Shown here: positions 9,093 through 18,414 of the stretch, piece by piece
How the letters are laid out: each line of letters opens with the position of its first letter
How positions within the stretch are numbered: the stretch's first letter is position 1
DNA from: Streptomyces sp. L2
Lineage (GTDB): Bacteria; Actinomycetota; Actinomycetes; Streptomycetales; Streptomycetaceae
Assembly (NCBI RefSeq): GCF_004124325.1
Contig: NZ_QBDT01000002.1
Location: 230,965-294,964, forward strand
Direction: 5' to 3'
Length of the DNA stretch: 64,000 nt
The notes under the pieces: generated by a model
The model's input: only the letters and a program-made list of their open reading frames with translations
Databases searched by the model: none
What the model was told of the DNA's origin: nothing
Position numbers and translations under genes: made by a program

Positions 9093-10442
9093 ATGACGAG
9101 TTCGAGGAAGCGGCATGGTCGGCACCGCCTGGAGACGCAGCCTGGGAAGACACATCGAATAAGAGGAAAGCGCGTCCTCTCTGCCACGGCGGCCACCCTG
9201 GCGGTAACCGGCGCCCTCCAAATAGCGAATGCCACCCAAAGTTCGGCCGACGTGAACCCATGGAGAATCTATCTCCAGCCGTCGGGCTCCAAGCAGACTC
9301 CCGTCATTTATTACAGCTTTCAGAGAGGCGTCGACGGCGTCACGCAGAAAGCCGTTGCTCGGGCTGTGAGTATCTGGAATGCCAAGACCAGCATCGGGGG
9401 CAATAGTTTGCTCAGGCCGGCTGGACCCGGGCAACACCCCACGTTGATCTTTGGAAAGCGGTATTTGGGGCGCACTTCGCAGCAGGGCAAGATCCTGGGC
9501 CTGGCTACGCTGAGCAACTGTTATGGCAGTGCATGCCAGCACGGCGACATCGGGTTCGACCCCGATCTTTTCGACGGCCGGGTGCGTGCTGAGAATTCGC
9601 CTCAATTCTCCAAGCAGATTTCCGTAGCCGTCCACGAAATCGGTCATGCTCTTGGCCTATGGCACTCTGCTGGCGGGGCGAACGGGTATAACCCGGGAAA
9701 CCCTGATGAAATCATGCGGCCGATCATTACGGACCATGCGCCACAGGCGCCCAGTGGTGCCGAGATCGCAGCGGTGAGGAAGCGGTACTACCCGCAGTCC
9801 TGGCAGCGGGCGAACGAAGGCAGGCGGTCGGTCCCGACCAACACGGGGCAGCCGACCCCCAACACGGGACAGCCGAACCCCAACACGAGGCAGCAGTACC
9901 GGCAGACGCAGTTTTATGGCCAGGGGAAGGACGGTTCCTGGCACAGTCTCGAACCCGGTTCGGCGACTGCCGGCTACGGCCACTTCGTAGGTTACGGAAT
10001 GGACAAGAACGGCGTCTGGCACGAGATCAAGGATCCGACGGGCTACTTGCGCGGCGCAGGCCAGGAGCAACGAGCCAGCGCCGAGGAACAGAGCGCCGAC
10101 CGGGAGAAGGCTGACCGGGACCGGGCCGAGCGGGAGAAGGCCGACCGGGAGAAGGCCGACCGGGAGAAGGCCGACCGGGAGAAGGCCGAGCAGGAGCGGG
10201 CCGACCGGGACAAGGCCGAGCAGGAGAAGGCCGACCGGGAGAAGGCCGAGCAGGAGCGGGCCGACCGGGACAAGGCCGAGCAGGAGAAGGCCGAGCGCGA
10301 GAAGGCCGAGCAGGAGCGGGCCGACCGGGACACGGCCGAGCGGGAGAAGGCTGACCGGGACCGGGCCGAGCAGGAGCGGGCCGACCGGGACCGGGCCGAG
10401 CGGGAGAAGGCCGACCGGGAGCGGATCGAGCATCGAGGCTGA
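9093..10442 (+). CDS. Secreted matrixin-like metzincin protease with WH-EIKDP domain and charged helical tail
   Basis: 449 residues. A long basic n-region and hydrophobic core ([14 protein letters not shown], about 35-48) form the signal peptide. The protease domain has [12 protein letters not shown] (HExxH at 181-185, third His 191) and a Met-turn candidate in DEIMRPI, the metzincin zinc signature. A Pro/Asn/Thr linker follows ([13 protein letters not shown]). An unrecognised domain of about 48 residues comes next ([14 protein letters not shown] to EIKDPTGYL). The tail is 22 pentads of the A-D/E-R/Q-E/D-K/R type, predicted to be a single stable alpha helix. It shares all modules except the exact tail unit with the protein at 39.3-41.3 kb. 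The substrate is unknown. Confidence 0.82.
   Translation: MTSSRKRHGRHRLETQPGKTHRIRGKRVLSATAATLAVTGALQIANATQSSADVNPWRIYLQPSGSKQTPVIYYSFQRGVDGVTQKAVARAVSIWNAKTSIGGNSLLRPAGPGQHPTLIFGKRYLGRTSQQGKILGLATLSNCYGSACQHGDIGFDPDLFDGRVRAENSPQFSKQISVAVHEIGHALGLWHSAGGANGYNPGNPDEIMRPIITDHAPQAPSGAEIAAVRKRYYPQSWQRANEGRRSVPTNTGQPTPNTGQPNPNTRQQYRQTQFYGQGKDGSWHSLEPGSATAGYGHFVGYGMDKNGVWHEIKDPTGYLRGAGQEQRASAEEQSADREKADRDRAEREKADREKADREKADREKAEQERADRDKAEQEKADREKAEQERADRDKAEQEKAEREKAEQERADRDTAEREKADRDRAEQERADRDRAEREKADRERIEHRG
10095..10424 (+). repeat. Tandem 15-bp repeat array encoding ADREK-type pentads (22 copies)
   Basis: Twenty-two consecutive 15-bp units encode [20 protein letters not shown] and close variants. 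The alternation of acidic and basic residues at i/i+4 spacing predicts a charged single alpha helix rather than a dimeric coiled coil, because there is no hydrophobic heptad. Confidence 0.85.
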
Positions 10443-10573
10443 GACGGGCGCCCCGTGATCCACTGCCTCTGCTGCGCCTCGCTGCCGGGCCCATGGGCAG
10501 CTAAGGTTGACGATGTACCGAAAACGGTGTGACCCGCTCGCTGGTTCATCGTTGACCTATGTGCGTCCTATAC

Positions 10574-10614
10574 GTGCGGGCCGAGCTGATGCACCTCCCC
10601 AGCTCGGCCCGCAC
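10574..10614 (+). terminator. Perfect 15-bp hairpin, probable terminator of the metzincin gene
   Basis: Arms GTGCGGGCCGAGCTG (10574-10588) and CAGCTCGGCCCGCAC (10600-10614) pair perfectly around an 11-nt loop, 130 bp after the metzincin stop. There is no strong U-tract, as is common in Streptomyces. Confidence 0.65.
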
Positions 10615-10784
10615 TCCTTCGTGCTGCCGCATTGAACACGGCGGAGAGAAATCGCAAACCCGGACGCCCCCCCCAAAAAACGCGTGGGGCCGAACGGCGC
10701 CCATTAGGCGATCTCCGCGTCATACATCCGACCGGAGAGACTCTTCCCTAGTGGGACGAGGTCTTGAGCCCTCCTTCCTCCGCA

Positions 10785-10826
10785 GGGTCCCGTACCCCTC
10801 ATACTCGGTCGAGGGGTACGGGACCC
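10785..10826. repeat. Perfect 16-bp inverted repeat with 10-nt loop
   Basis: GGGTCCCGTACCCCTC (10785-10800) is followed by atactcggtc and its exact complement GAGGGGTACGGGACCC (10811-10826). It lies mid-intergenic, far from any stop codon. It could be a second terminator, a regulator-binding palindrome or an element remnant. Confidence 0.7.
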
Positions 10827-11291
10827 ATGGACCGAGGTTCCCGGACTCGATGACATGGCCCACCTGCGACACGCTCCGAAGTGACAGCTCGCCCTCGGCG
10901 CCGAGCACGTCCCGGCCGGCGATCCGAAGGCTTACAGCGGAAGGGCCCCTGCCTCCTCAAAGCTCAGGGTGCGGCGGGCCAACCAGGCCGGAGCCGGGGC
11001 CCACAGGAGTCGTCGGCGATTGGCAGCTGCTGAAGGACTTGGCGGACGCGCATGTCCATGACTTCGCTGCATGCGCCGTGAATGAGCCCAACTCAAAGCA
11101 GGGACTCCCGCGGCCTGACTTCCTTCAAGAAGTATCTGCTGTGGCAAGAGACCTTCTTCGCGGATTGATTGGGCTGAACGGAGCAGGCGGACTCCCGGAT
11201 GGGTGGCCTTGAGAGGGCGCACGCGCCAAGCGACCTACTATGCGTATTTAAAGGGACTTTAAGACAAGTTCCACGCATTGAGGAGGTCACG

Positions 11292-11450
11292 TTGTACGAC
11301 AACGGTTCGCAGCTTGCGGTGACCGGTGCCGGTGTGTCCGTTCTGGGGATGTCGCTAGGCCTGGGATGGTTCACGTTGATCGCCGCAGTTCTTGTGGTGA
11401 GCGGCTTACTGGGGCTGACTGCGCTTCAGTACCGGCACGGGCACAACTGA
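11292..11450 (+). CDS. LAVTG mini-membrane protein, 52 aa, TTG start
   Basis: TTG at 11292 is five bases after GAGGAGG, a much better start than the upstream ATG in this frame. The product begins (M)YDNGSQLAVTGAGVSV, has a hydrophobic segment (about 26-45, FTLIAAVLVVSGLLGLTAL) and ends QYRHGHN. The LAXTG motif, helix and basic tail reproduce a class E sortase sorting signal, but there is no exported domain in front of it. A class E sortase is encoded two genes downstream, with a glycosyltransferase between. A TTA codon occurs in the helix. It parallels the 38-residue LAHTG protein at 2.8 kb. Confidence 0.75.
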   Translation: MYDNGSQLAVTGAGVSVLGMSLGLGWFTLIAAVLVVSGLLGLTALQYRHGHN

Positions 11451-11729
11451 GAGGGCTGGCGAGGTCGTGAGGCTGAATTGTTCAGGCCGCCGTACGAACT
11501 CGGATTGGCGGTCTCAGCAGGTGGATCCCGCCCGGCAGCACAGGCGCATGCGTCTGTCTGACCGTCCGCCAAACACCCCGAGATCAGCACTCCTGGACGC
11601 CGGCTGGTGTGACTTACCCGTCGGCACCGACGGCCTCGCCGCTCATCGCGCACCTCGGGCCGTGACTGGAATGTTCCGGTCGCGGCCCGAGGCCGCCCAT
11701 GGGCTCCGCGGCACCAAAGCGGCTCGGTC

Positions 11730-13289
11730 ATGACGGAGACACGGGTGTCACCCGTCAAAGAAGAGCCCGCGGCTGCGATGACCCGCCATCCAGGCCTGTA
11801 CGTCGCGATTCTGGGCTTATGGCTGGGCCTCTTCGCGGCGTTCATCTGGTCGATCGAGCCGGAGGTACGACGAGCGTTCACACAATCCACCAGTATCGGT
11901 GTGACAGTCGTAGCGAGTGGCTTGTTCATCGGCTATTTCTGGCTCAACGGCACCAAGGACCTCGTGTACACCGCTGCCTTCCACCGCCAACGTGAACGGC
12001 TGCTGCCGCAGATCCCGGCCTGTTCACGAGAACCCGGCGACTGGCCGCGCACGGTGCTGGTGTACTGCACCTGTGACGACTTCTGCGGGGAGTCGCTGGA
12101 GGCGTCCATGCGACAGGACGCCCCGGGGGTGCGAACGGTGATCCTGGACGATTCCAAGACGGACACATACCGTCGCGCGGTGGACGCCTTCGCAGCGGAG
12201 CACGGCGTTGAAGTCGTCCGACGCGCTGACCGAGTCGGTTTCAAAGCGGGCAACCTGAACAACTACCTACGCCGAGCCGACTTCGACTACTTCGTCATCC
12301 TTGACAGTGACGAGATCATCCCCCCGAATTTCGTCACCCGTTGCCTGGACTACTTCCAGCACTTCCCGAACGCGGGGATCGTACAGGCCAACCACGTGGC
12401 GACGCGGAACCGGAACCGGTTCATGAGCCGCTTCCATCGCGGAGTGGCCACACACTGGCTCGCCTATCAGTGCGTCAAGAACCGGTTCGGGTTCTTGTCC
12501 CTGCTCGGTCACGGAGCCATGGTCAGCGCGGCCTGCTACCAGGCGGCCGGTGGCTTCCCGCACCTGGTCGCAGAGGACCTCTGCTTCAGTATCGAGGCCC
12601 GTACAGCGGGATACCTGACTGTCTTCGCACCGGACATCATGTGCGAGGAGGAGTTTCCCGTCTCGTACATGGCGTTCAAGCAGCGCCACAACAAGTGGAC
12701 TCAGGGCAACATGGAGTTCATCAAGAAGTACACACGGCGGATCGTGTCCAGCCCGATGAGCTGGTTCGAAAAGCTGGACATCGTCCTGTTCACGTATAGT
12801 CTCCCGCTGACCAGTCTCTTCAGCCTTTACGTGGTCATCAACGTCATCGTGCTGCCGGCGGTGAGCTACTCAGTGCGCTGGCCGTTATGGATGCTGATCC
12901 CGACCGTGGCGTTCATCCTCGCCCCGATGCTCAATGACATCCTCAGCCTCCGCAAGACCATGCGGCCCGATCAACTCGGCTCCTACCTCCTCCACTCGGC
13001 GCTGCTGTTCGGCTCGATGTTCTTCACTGGCCTGCGGGCCTCCTTCAAGTCCCTGTTCGGTTCTTCGGTGTTTCTCGTCACGCCCAAGAAGGGCAGCCGC
13101 ATCACCTGGCGTCAAGCCGCGCGTTCCAACTGGCCGGACTTGCTGTTCGCGGTGGCGCTCACCGGGACCTGCCTATGGTTCACCCACAGTGTCCTCCCGG
13201 TGCTGTTGATCGCAGGGCCTACCGCAGCGGCCCTTTACCTGGCCCGGATGCACATGAGCGACCACCAGAAGGCGGAGGCCCATCAGTGA
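11730..13289 (+). CDS. Membrane family 2 glycosyltransferase, cellulose-synthase-like
   Basis: 519 residues. Two N-terminal membrane helices (about 27-75) precede the GT-A domain. Visible motifs are VILDDSKTD, the metal-binding DSDE (in FVILDSDEIIPP), VAEDLCFS with the catalytic-base ED, and KQRHNKWTQG, the QxxRW-equivalent with Lys for Arg. Further membrane helices run from about 355 to the C-terminus. It would polymerise and export a beta-linked polysaccharide. It follows the LAVTG mini-protein gene by 279 bp and its stop overlaps the sortase start (GTGA). Two TTA codons are present. Confidence 0.85.
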   Translation: MTETRVSPVKEEPAAAMTRHPGLYVAILGLWLGLFAAFIWSIEPEVRRAFTQSTSIGVTVVASGLFIGYFWLNGTKDLVYTAAFHRQRERLLPQIPACSREPGDWPRTVLVYCTCDDFCGESLEASMRQDAPGVRTVILDDSKTDTYRRAVDAFAAEHGVEVVRRADRVGFKAGNLNNYLRRADFDYFVILDSDEIIPPNFVTRCLDYFQHFPNAGIVQANHVATRNRNRFMSRFHRGVATHWLAYQCVKNRFGFLSLLGHGAMVSAACYQAAGGFPHLVAEDLCFSIEARTAGYLTVFAPDIMCEEEFPVSYMAFKQRHNKWTQGNMEFIKKYTRRIVSSPMSWFEKLDIVLFTYSLPLTSLFSLYVVINVIVLPAVSYSVRWPLWMLIPTVAFILAPMLNDILSLRKTMRPDQLGSYLLHSALLFGSMFFTGLRASFKSLFGSSVFLVTPKKGSRITWRQAARSNWPDLLFAVALTGTCLWFTHSVLPVLLIAGPTAAALYLARMHMSDHQKAEAHQ

Positions 13290-13975
13290 CCAGCGTTCCA
13301 CGGCGGGCGCGCGTGCGGCGCACGTTCCTCGTGGCGTTGGCTGGTTTCGCGGTCACGGCTGGACTGCTCCTGGGCGGCTACGCGGCCTGGTTGGTCTGGG
13401 GCACGAGCCCCCAGCCCAGCCAGGTCGAGCAGGCACGCACTGCCCGGGTCGAGCGCGAGCTGACTCACCATCCCGAGGTGACGCACAGCGCCTCCTCGCC
13501 CCCCTCGCAGGAGAGCAGCGCCGAGAGCAGCTCGGATGCCAACGCGGTGATGCGCATCCCGGCCCTCGGCGATCACTGGGCCTACCCCGTCTACAACGGC
13601 ACCGCCGACCAGCAACTGGGCAAGGGCTTGGGGCACTACGCCGGTACCGCCGGCCCGGGGCAGATCGGCAACTACGCGGTCGCCGGGCACCGCTCCTCCT
13701 ACTCGGGGTTCGAGCCCTTCGCCGAGCTCCCTGATCTCGTCAAACCTGGTGACAAGATCATCGTTACGGCCTCTACCGGGCGTTACACCTATACCGTCAC
13801 GAGCACGGAGCGTGTCACACCCGACAGCGTCCAGGTCCTCCGGCCTGACCAGGGCCGCGGCGCCAACCCGAAGGACCGCCTGATCACTCTCACGACGTGT
13901 ACACCCCGGTATGGGAGCACAGGCCGGTTCATCGTCTATGGGAAGCTCACTTCGGGCGGACCACCCCGAACGTGA
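13286..13975 (+). CDS. Class E sortase
   Basis: 229 residues from GTG 13286, overlapping the stop of the glycosyltransferase, so translation is probably coupled. A single N-terminal membrane anchor (about 10-35) and a Ser/Pro-rich stalk precede the catalytic barrel. The active-site His is in VAGHRSSYSGFEPF, the Cys in TLTTCTPRYGSTGRF, and the conserved Arg follows in GRFIVYGKL. Class E enzymes cleave LAXTG between Thr and Gly, and the only LAXTG sorting-type sequences I see nearby are the two mini-proteins. Its placement suggests it acts on them or on a product linked to the glycosyltransferase. Confidence 0.9.
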   Translation: MTSVPRRARVRRTFLVALAGFAVTAGLLLGGYAAWLVWGTSPQPSQVEQARTARVERELTHHPEVTHSASSPPSQESSAESSSDANAVMRIPALGDHWAYPVYNGTADQQLGKGLGHYAGTAGPGQIGNYAVAGHRSSYSGFEPFAELPDLVKPGDKIIVTASTGRYTYTVTSTERVTPDSVQVLRPDQGRGANPKDRLITLTTCTPRYGSTGRFIVYGKLTSGGPPRT

Positions 13976-14398
13976 CAGCGGGAGGTCCTGTCCCGGCCAG
14001 CTTCCCTTGGATCACGGCCTCGCACGCCACGAGTTCGTGTGCGGGAGAAGGTGAGGCGTCGCATGCCTCGTCGGCCTCGGTTGGACTCGGTATTCACCAA
14101 GGCCGCGCCGTGGGCAGGCCCTTGATCTGCTGAGAGGGCGGACGCGATCCCGCCACCACCCCCACGAATGGGTGCGAACTCAAACGAATGCGCCCACACC
14201 ATTGATCCGTCCGATAAGCCGAGTGGGCCTCTATCTTGGGTTCAGCGCCCGGTGGAAGTCTCCCGGCAGACCGCAGTACGCCTCGACGGTCGGCCCCCTT
14301 CCGCCGGGCGCGGCGACACCTCCGACGTGGCTGGCGTCGTGCTTTTCAGGGGCCGCCGCGACGATCACGACCACTGACCCGCCCCTCAAGGCCGTGCG
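13976..14398. other. Intergenic region after the sortase, nothing recognised
   Basis: About 420 bp between the rightward sortase gene and a leftward hypothetical gene. No credible frame is present. Transcription from both sides should end here, but I found no long perfect hairpin. Confidence 0.4.
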
Positions 14399-14917
14399 TC
14401 AGCGCCGTTCCTCACACCCGTCGTCGTGGTGTCCGGATTCCGCCAGGTGCCTTCCGCGCCCCATGGCCTCCCCGGCCCGCGGGCCGATCGCTGCCGCCCA
14501 GCTCGCGAGTATGTCCTCCCACGTCCAGATATCGGCCGGTGGCGGGACTAAGGCCGCGACCGGGCTGGATCCGGCTGAGCCCGCGGTCCGCGACCTGAGG
14601 CTCAGGAGGGTGCTGATGGGATGCCAGGGTTCCGAGCGGTCGTCAGGATCGGCCCGCCATACTGCGCCGTCGGGGTGGTGAAGTACGGCCGTCACCTCGT
14701 CGTCTGTCGGAGGCTCAGGGTTTCCCCGGAGGTAGACCGCCTTCAGCCCCAGATTGCGCAGCCGGGTCAGGGCCCGCGTGCGGTTCGGGGCGTGCGCGAG
14801 CACACGGACCCGTAACGGCTCAGGGACGACTTCGTTCGAATTCAAGTCCGGACGTGGCAGCCATAACGCGACCACCACGTTTCCGTTCGGAAGCTTGACA
14901 AATCCCCCACCAGCCAT
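14399..14917 (-). CDS. Hypothetical protein (172 aa)
   Basis: Starts MAGGGFVKLPNGNVVVALWL. It has an alpha+beta-like first half (RTRALTRLRNLGLKAVYLRG) and an acidic/His-rich end. Codon use is consistent with a real gene. I recognise no domain or signal peptide. It is flanked by intergenic DNA on both sides. The ribosome binding site before ATG 14917 is weak. Confidence 0.5.
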   Translation of the reverse strand: MAGGGFVKLPNGNVVVALWLPRPDLNSNEVVPEPLRVRVLAHAPNRTRALTRLRNLGLKAVYLRGNPEPPTDDEVTAVLHHPDGAVWRADPDDRSEPWHPISTLLSLRSRTAGSAGSSPVAALVPPPADIWTWEDILASWAAAIGPRAGEAMGRGRHLAESGHHDDGCEERR

Positions 14918-15208
14918 GCCGCTCTGCTCTCTTCGTAAGTGCTGTGCCAGCGACAGAGTTTGCCAAAGCCTTCGAACCCGTTCGACACCGCCTTGGGGGA
15001 ACAGGCGGTGCCGGATAGGCGGCGATCAGAAAAGCGGCTGTCGCGACCGGCACGCGCGGAGCGGGGATTACGGTGGCAAAGGGAGGTCCACCGACGCCCG
15101 CCCATGTACCCAAGGAGCGTGAAGCGCCAGCGGCCTCCCAGCCGCCTGCAGTACTGCCGAGGGCGCTCTCAGTGTGAACCGCCCGAGGCCGACGCCGTCG
15201 TCGGTGTC

Positions 15209-15895
15209 TTACCAATCGGCTTCGGCCACGGCGATGGCTTGACTGCCGTGATCGGTGTACGCGTCGTCGTCGGAGTCTCCTGCCTCGTCATCGGCGTTGT
15301 CCGAGCCGGGTGTCTCCCCCGGAGGGCAGGCGTGGGCCGCGTGCCACTTGCTCGTGAGATCCTGGCCGCGGATGACACCTTGCGCGTGGTAGAGCAGGCC
15401 CCACGTGTCGATCGCCGACATGTCCGGGAAAACGCATAAGTCTGTGGTGTTCGCGAAATTCGCCTTGCTCTCCTGACCCTTGACGACCCAGTAGCCGACC
15501 TTTCCCTCCATGTTCCAGGTGCCGCCGAGCTGGGTGCAGTAGTCATGTGCGGGCTGGCCCAGCACCCCCTGCGGGGAGTTGGGCTTGGGCGGGTGGTTGT
15601 AGGCGAGCTCGGCCAGCGTGGCCTTGTGCGCGTTGAGTGCCTCGGCGGTGACGGTGATCTTTGTCTGGTGCCCCTCGTCCCAGAAGGCGCAGAGGCCTTG
15701 GCTGCCACCCAGCGGCTGCCCTGCTCCGACCTGGCCGGCCAATGGGACATAGGTGTGATACTCGCCGCCCTCTCGGGCGCAGTAATGCCTGTCGCCCCTG
15801 GTGTGTTGTTCGGCGCTGGCGGTGGTGGTGCCGAGCAGCGTGGCGGCGACAGCGAGAGTCGTGGCGGTCGCTGCATTGAGCATCCGTTTGCGCAT
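15209..15895 (-). CDS. Secreted protein with two DUF333-like cysteine motifs
   Basis: 228 residues from ATG 15895 behind GGGAG; an upstream ATG at 15970 is less likely. The signal peptide runs to about TASA (residue 28). Two similar units follow: HYCAREGGEY ... GLCAFWDE, and DYCTQLGGTW ... LCVFPDMSAIDTWGL. The second closely resembles DUF333 (Cys-x3-GG ... CxFPDGS-x-C-x-W), so four cysteines may make two disulfides. The C-terminus is Asp/Glu-rich and disordered. It lies alone and its function is unknown. Confidence 0.65.
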   Translation of the reverse strand: MRKRMLNAATATTLAVAATLLGTTTASAEQHTRGDRHYCAREGGEYHTYVPLAGQVGAGQPLGGSQGLCAFWDEGHQTKITVTAEALNAHKATLAELAYNHPPKPNSPQGVLGQPAHDYCTQLGGTWNMEGKVGYWVVKGQESKANFANTTDLCVFPDMSAIDTWGLLYHAQGVIRGQDLTSKWHAAHACPPGETPGSDNADDEAGDSDDDAYTDHGSQAIAVAEADW

Positions 15896-16377
15896 GGGGT
15901 CTCCCGTGGGCGTGGAGGTGTCGGGACTCCCCCTGGGAAGTTGACACCGTTTTATCAGATTTGTGACCACTCTATGTTATCGGATTGTCGCTCATGGTGA
16001 TGATGCTGGGCAGAGGCCGGGCGGCCTTCCAGAGCGTCTGGGGCCCGAGGCGTTCACAGGGCTAAAAGGTGTGGTGATCTTGACCGGCTGCCGGAATGCG
16101 GGATTTTCGCAGGCGATAGCGCATCAACTCGTCGACACCTTCGGTGATTTGGCCATGAGTCGGTGGAATGCCAGAGAGACTCGGAGTTCCCCGCCTTTCC
16201 ATCAGCATCTCGGGGTCCGCGACGGATCACTCAAGGCGGGAATACTTCCCGGCGCATGCCGCGTCCGCTCACTGTGATCTCATGCCGGACGGCACCCCAC
16301 TCGTCAGCCTGGCGTGGTAATAACCATCGCACGGCCGAGACTTCACGGCATACTGCCTCGCGTTTAACCGGAGAGTC
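15896..16377. other. Divergent intergenic region
   Basis: About 480 bp between the leftward DUF333-like gene and the rightward oxidoreductase gene. It should hold both promoters. I see no repeats or extra gene. Confidence 0.4.
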
Positions 16378-18402
16378 ATGATATCCGCGACCCCCGCCCT
16401 GGAAATGATCATTGGAATAACCCCTTTCGAGGAGCCCGACGCGGGGCTGGTCGAAGCGGTCAGCCGGGCCGGCGGCCTCGGAGTGCTCGATCTCGGAACC
16501 GGCGACCAAAGAGCCAGAAAGGCGCTGCTACGCCTTCGGCGCTCGGCACCCGGCCCGTTCGGGGTGCGCGTCGGGCCACGCTGCCGGATGAAACCCGCGG
16601 ACCTCGCGACGGGGAGGCCCGGCCCGCGGAGCGAGGCCGGTCCGCACACGGTGGTGCTCGGAGTCGGTTCCCTGTGGCAGGTCGAGGATGTCCCTCCGCG
16701 GTACAGAGTGCTGGTCGAGGTCACGGACCTGGAGCAAGCGCTGGAAGCCGTCCGCGCCGGAGCGGGCGGCCTGATCGCGCGTGGCGCCGAGAGCGGGGGC
16801 AGAGTCGGGGAGCTGAGCAGCTGTGTCCTATTACAGCAACTCCGCCTGGACATACCGATCTGGGTCTGCGGCGGTATCGGTCCGCGTACAGCGGCGGCAA
16901 GCGTGGCCGGCGGGGCGGCCGGGGTCGTCGTGGACAGCCAGCTGGCCCTCCTGGCCGAGTCGACTCCGGCTGAAGCGGCTGCCGAGGCGCTGCGGGCCAT
17001 GGACGGTTCGGAAACCCTGGTCGTCTCCGGACATCGCCTGCTGTGCCACCCCGGCGGACCGAGTGTCCCAGCCGGTGATCCGGAGACGGTGGCGGCGATG
17101 CTGGGTTGCGGAGACCCGCGCACGCAGCCGCTGCCCGTGGGTCAGGACGGTTTCCTGGCCGCCCGCTTCGCTGAACGCTGGGGCGACGTCGGACGTGCGG
17201 TCCAAGCCCTGAAAGACTCCGTGCGCGACGCCGTACGGGACGACATGCCGGCCCGGGCACTGCTCGAAGGCTCCCCGATGAGCCGTGCGCTCGGTACCCG
17301 GCTGCCGATCGCTCAAGGACCGATGGCCACGGTCAGCGATCAGGCACGATTCGCCGACGCCGTCGCCGACGAAGGCGGTCTGCCCTTCATGGCGCTGGCC
17401 CTCGCCGACGGGGAACGGTCTCGGACGATGCTGGAGGAGACGCGCGCCGCCATGGACGGAAGGCCGTGGGGCGTCGGCCTGCTCGGCTGCGCGCCGGGGT
17501 ACATCGAAAGCGCCCAGTTCGACGCCGTACGACAGTCGAAGCCCACGCATGCGGTCATCGCCGGCGGGCGGCCGTCTCAGGCAGAGGCACTGGAGCGCGT
17601 CGGAATCCGGACGTTCCTGCAGGTGCCCGGGCCGAAGGACCTGCGGGTCTGCCTGGCGGCAGGGGCCCGCAGGTTCGTCTTTCAGGGCTCCGAGTCCGGC
17701 GGCCACGTCGGGCGGTGGGCCAGTTTCCCGTTGTGGGAGGCCCAACTCGCGGTGCTGGAGGATTTCCTGTCCGCCGCGGGAGAGGACGCGGCGCGGCACC
17801 TGGAAGTGTTCTTCGCGGGCGGCATCCACAACGAGCGCTCGGCGGCGATGATCGCCGCGCTCGCCACGCCGCTCACCGCACGTGGAGCCGCCGTCGGCGT
17901 CCTTCTCGGAACCGCCTATCTGTTCACTGAGGAGGCGGTGACGCTCCGGGCGATCCGGCCGCTCTTTCAACAGCGTGTCCAGGCCGCGTCCCGGACCGCG
18001 CTGATGAGGACCGGCCCCCTGACCGTCACCCGATGCGTCCCGAGCCCATTCAGTCAGGATCCCCAGGCCCGCCAGGAGGAACACGAAACGGCGCCATCCG
18101 GCCGGATCATCCCCGAAGGCCTGTGCTGGGCGGAACGGCAGCGGCTGACCGCGCGGCTACGGGTCGCCAGTAAGGGGGTCACGACAGACGCCGCTGGCGC
18201 GCCGGTGCGCGTCGATGAGGAGCGTCAGCTGGCGGACGGCCTGTTCATGGCGGGGGAAGTGGCCGTACTCCGGTCGGCGACCACCACCATCAGCGCGTTG
18301 CATCGCTCGGTGACCGATGGCGCGGCGGGCTTCCTCGCCCGGCGGGCGGCCCTGCTCCGAGAACGAGCCGATAGGCCTCAGGGTGAGCCGCCGGTCGGCT
18401 GA
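16378..18402 (+). CDS. Tandem nitronate-monooxygenase-like protein (two FMN TIM-barrel domains)
   Basis: 674 residues. The first domain (about 1-290) has RAGGLGVLDLG near the start and the ligand-loop motif GLIARGAESGGRVGEL. The second (about 300-670) starts LPIAQGPMATVSD and has FVFQGSESGGHVGR. Both ESGG motifs match the flavin-binding region of the 2-nitropropane dioxygenase/nitronate monooxygenase superfamily. This double-domain arrangement is, to my knowledge, found at the N-terminus of some giant type I polyketide-synthase-like proteins. Here the frame stops with no ketosynthase domain after it, so it may be a free-standing reductase or a truncated piece. Its stop is 12 bp from the convergent GH29-like gene. 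Confidence 0.7.
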   Translation: MISATPALEMIIGITPFEEPDAGLVEAVSRAGGLGVLDLGTGDQRARKALLRLRRSAPGPFGVRVGPRCRMKPADLATGRPGPRSEAGPHTVVLGVGSLWQVEDVPPRYRVLVEVTDLEQALEAVRAGAGGLIARGAESGGRVGELSSCVLLQQLRLDIPIWVCGGIGPRTAAASVAGGAAGVVVDSQLALLAESTPAEAAAEALRAMDGSETLVVSGHRLLCHPGGPSVPAGDPETVAAMLGCGDPRTQPLPVGQDGFLAARFAERWGDVGRAVQALKDSVRDAVRDDMPARALLEGSPMSRALGTRLPIAQGPMATVSDQARFADAVADEGGLPFMALALADGERSRTMLEETRAAMDGRPWGVGLLGCAPGYIESAQFDAVRQSKPTHAVIAGGRPSQAEALERVGIRTFLQVPGPKDLRVCLAAGARRFVFQGSESGGHVGRWASFPLWEAQLAVLEDFLSAAGEDAARHLEVFFAGGIHNERSAAMIAALATPLTARGAAVGVLLGTAYLFTEEAVTLRAIRPLFQQRVQAASRTALMRTGPLTVTRCVPSPFSQDPQARQEEHETAPSGRIIPEGLCWAERQRLTARLRVASKGVTTDAAGAPVRVDEERQLADGLFMAGEVAVLRSATTTISALHRSVTDGAAGFLARRAALLRERADRPQGEPPVG

Positions 18403-18414
18403 GCGGCGTGGTTC

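Larger units (their letters stand above)
10443..11291. other. Long intergenic region with two strong hairpins
   Basis: About 850 bp. It holds a terminator-like hairpin (10574-10614) and a second perfect inverted repeat (10785-10826), each annotated separately. The frames crossing it show no recognisable protein. The right end carries the GAGGAGG site for the TTG-start mini-protein. Confidence 0.45.

Noticed and set aside
10559..11212. 217-codon plus-strand frame in the region before the LAVTG gene
   Set aside because: It spans both hairpins, has no conserved features and biased composition; probably non-coding.
16831..18084. 417-codon minus-strand frame opposite the double nitronate-monooxygenase gene
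   Set aside because: Antisense shadow with no domain or start signal.
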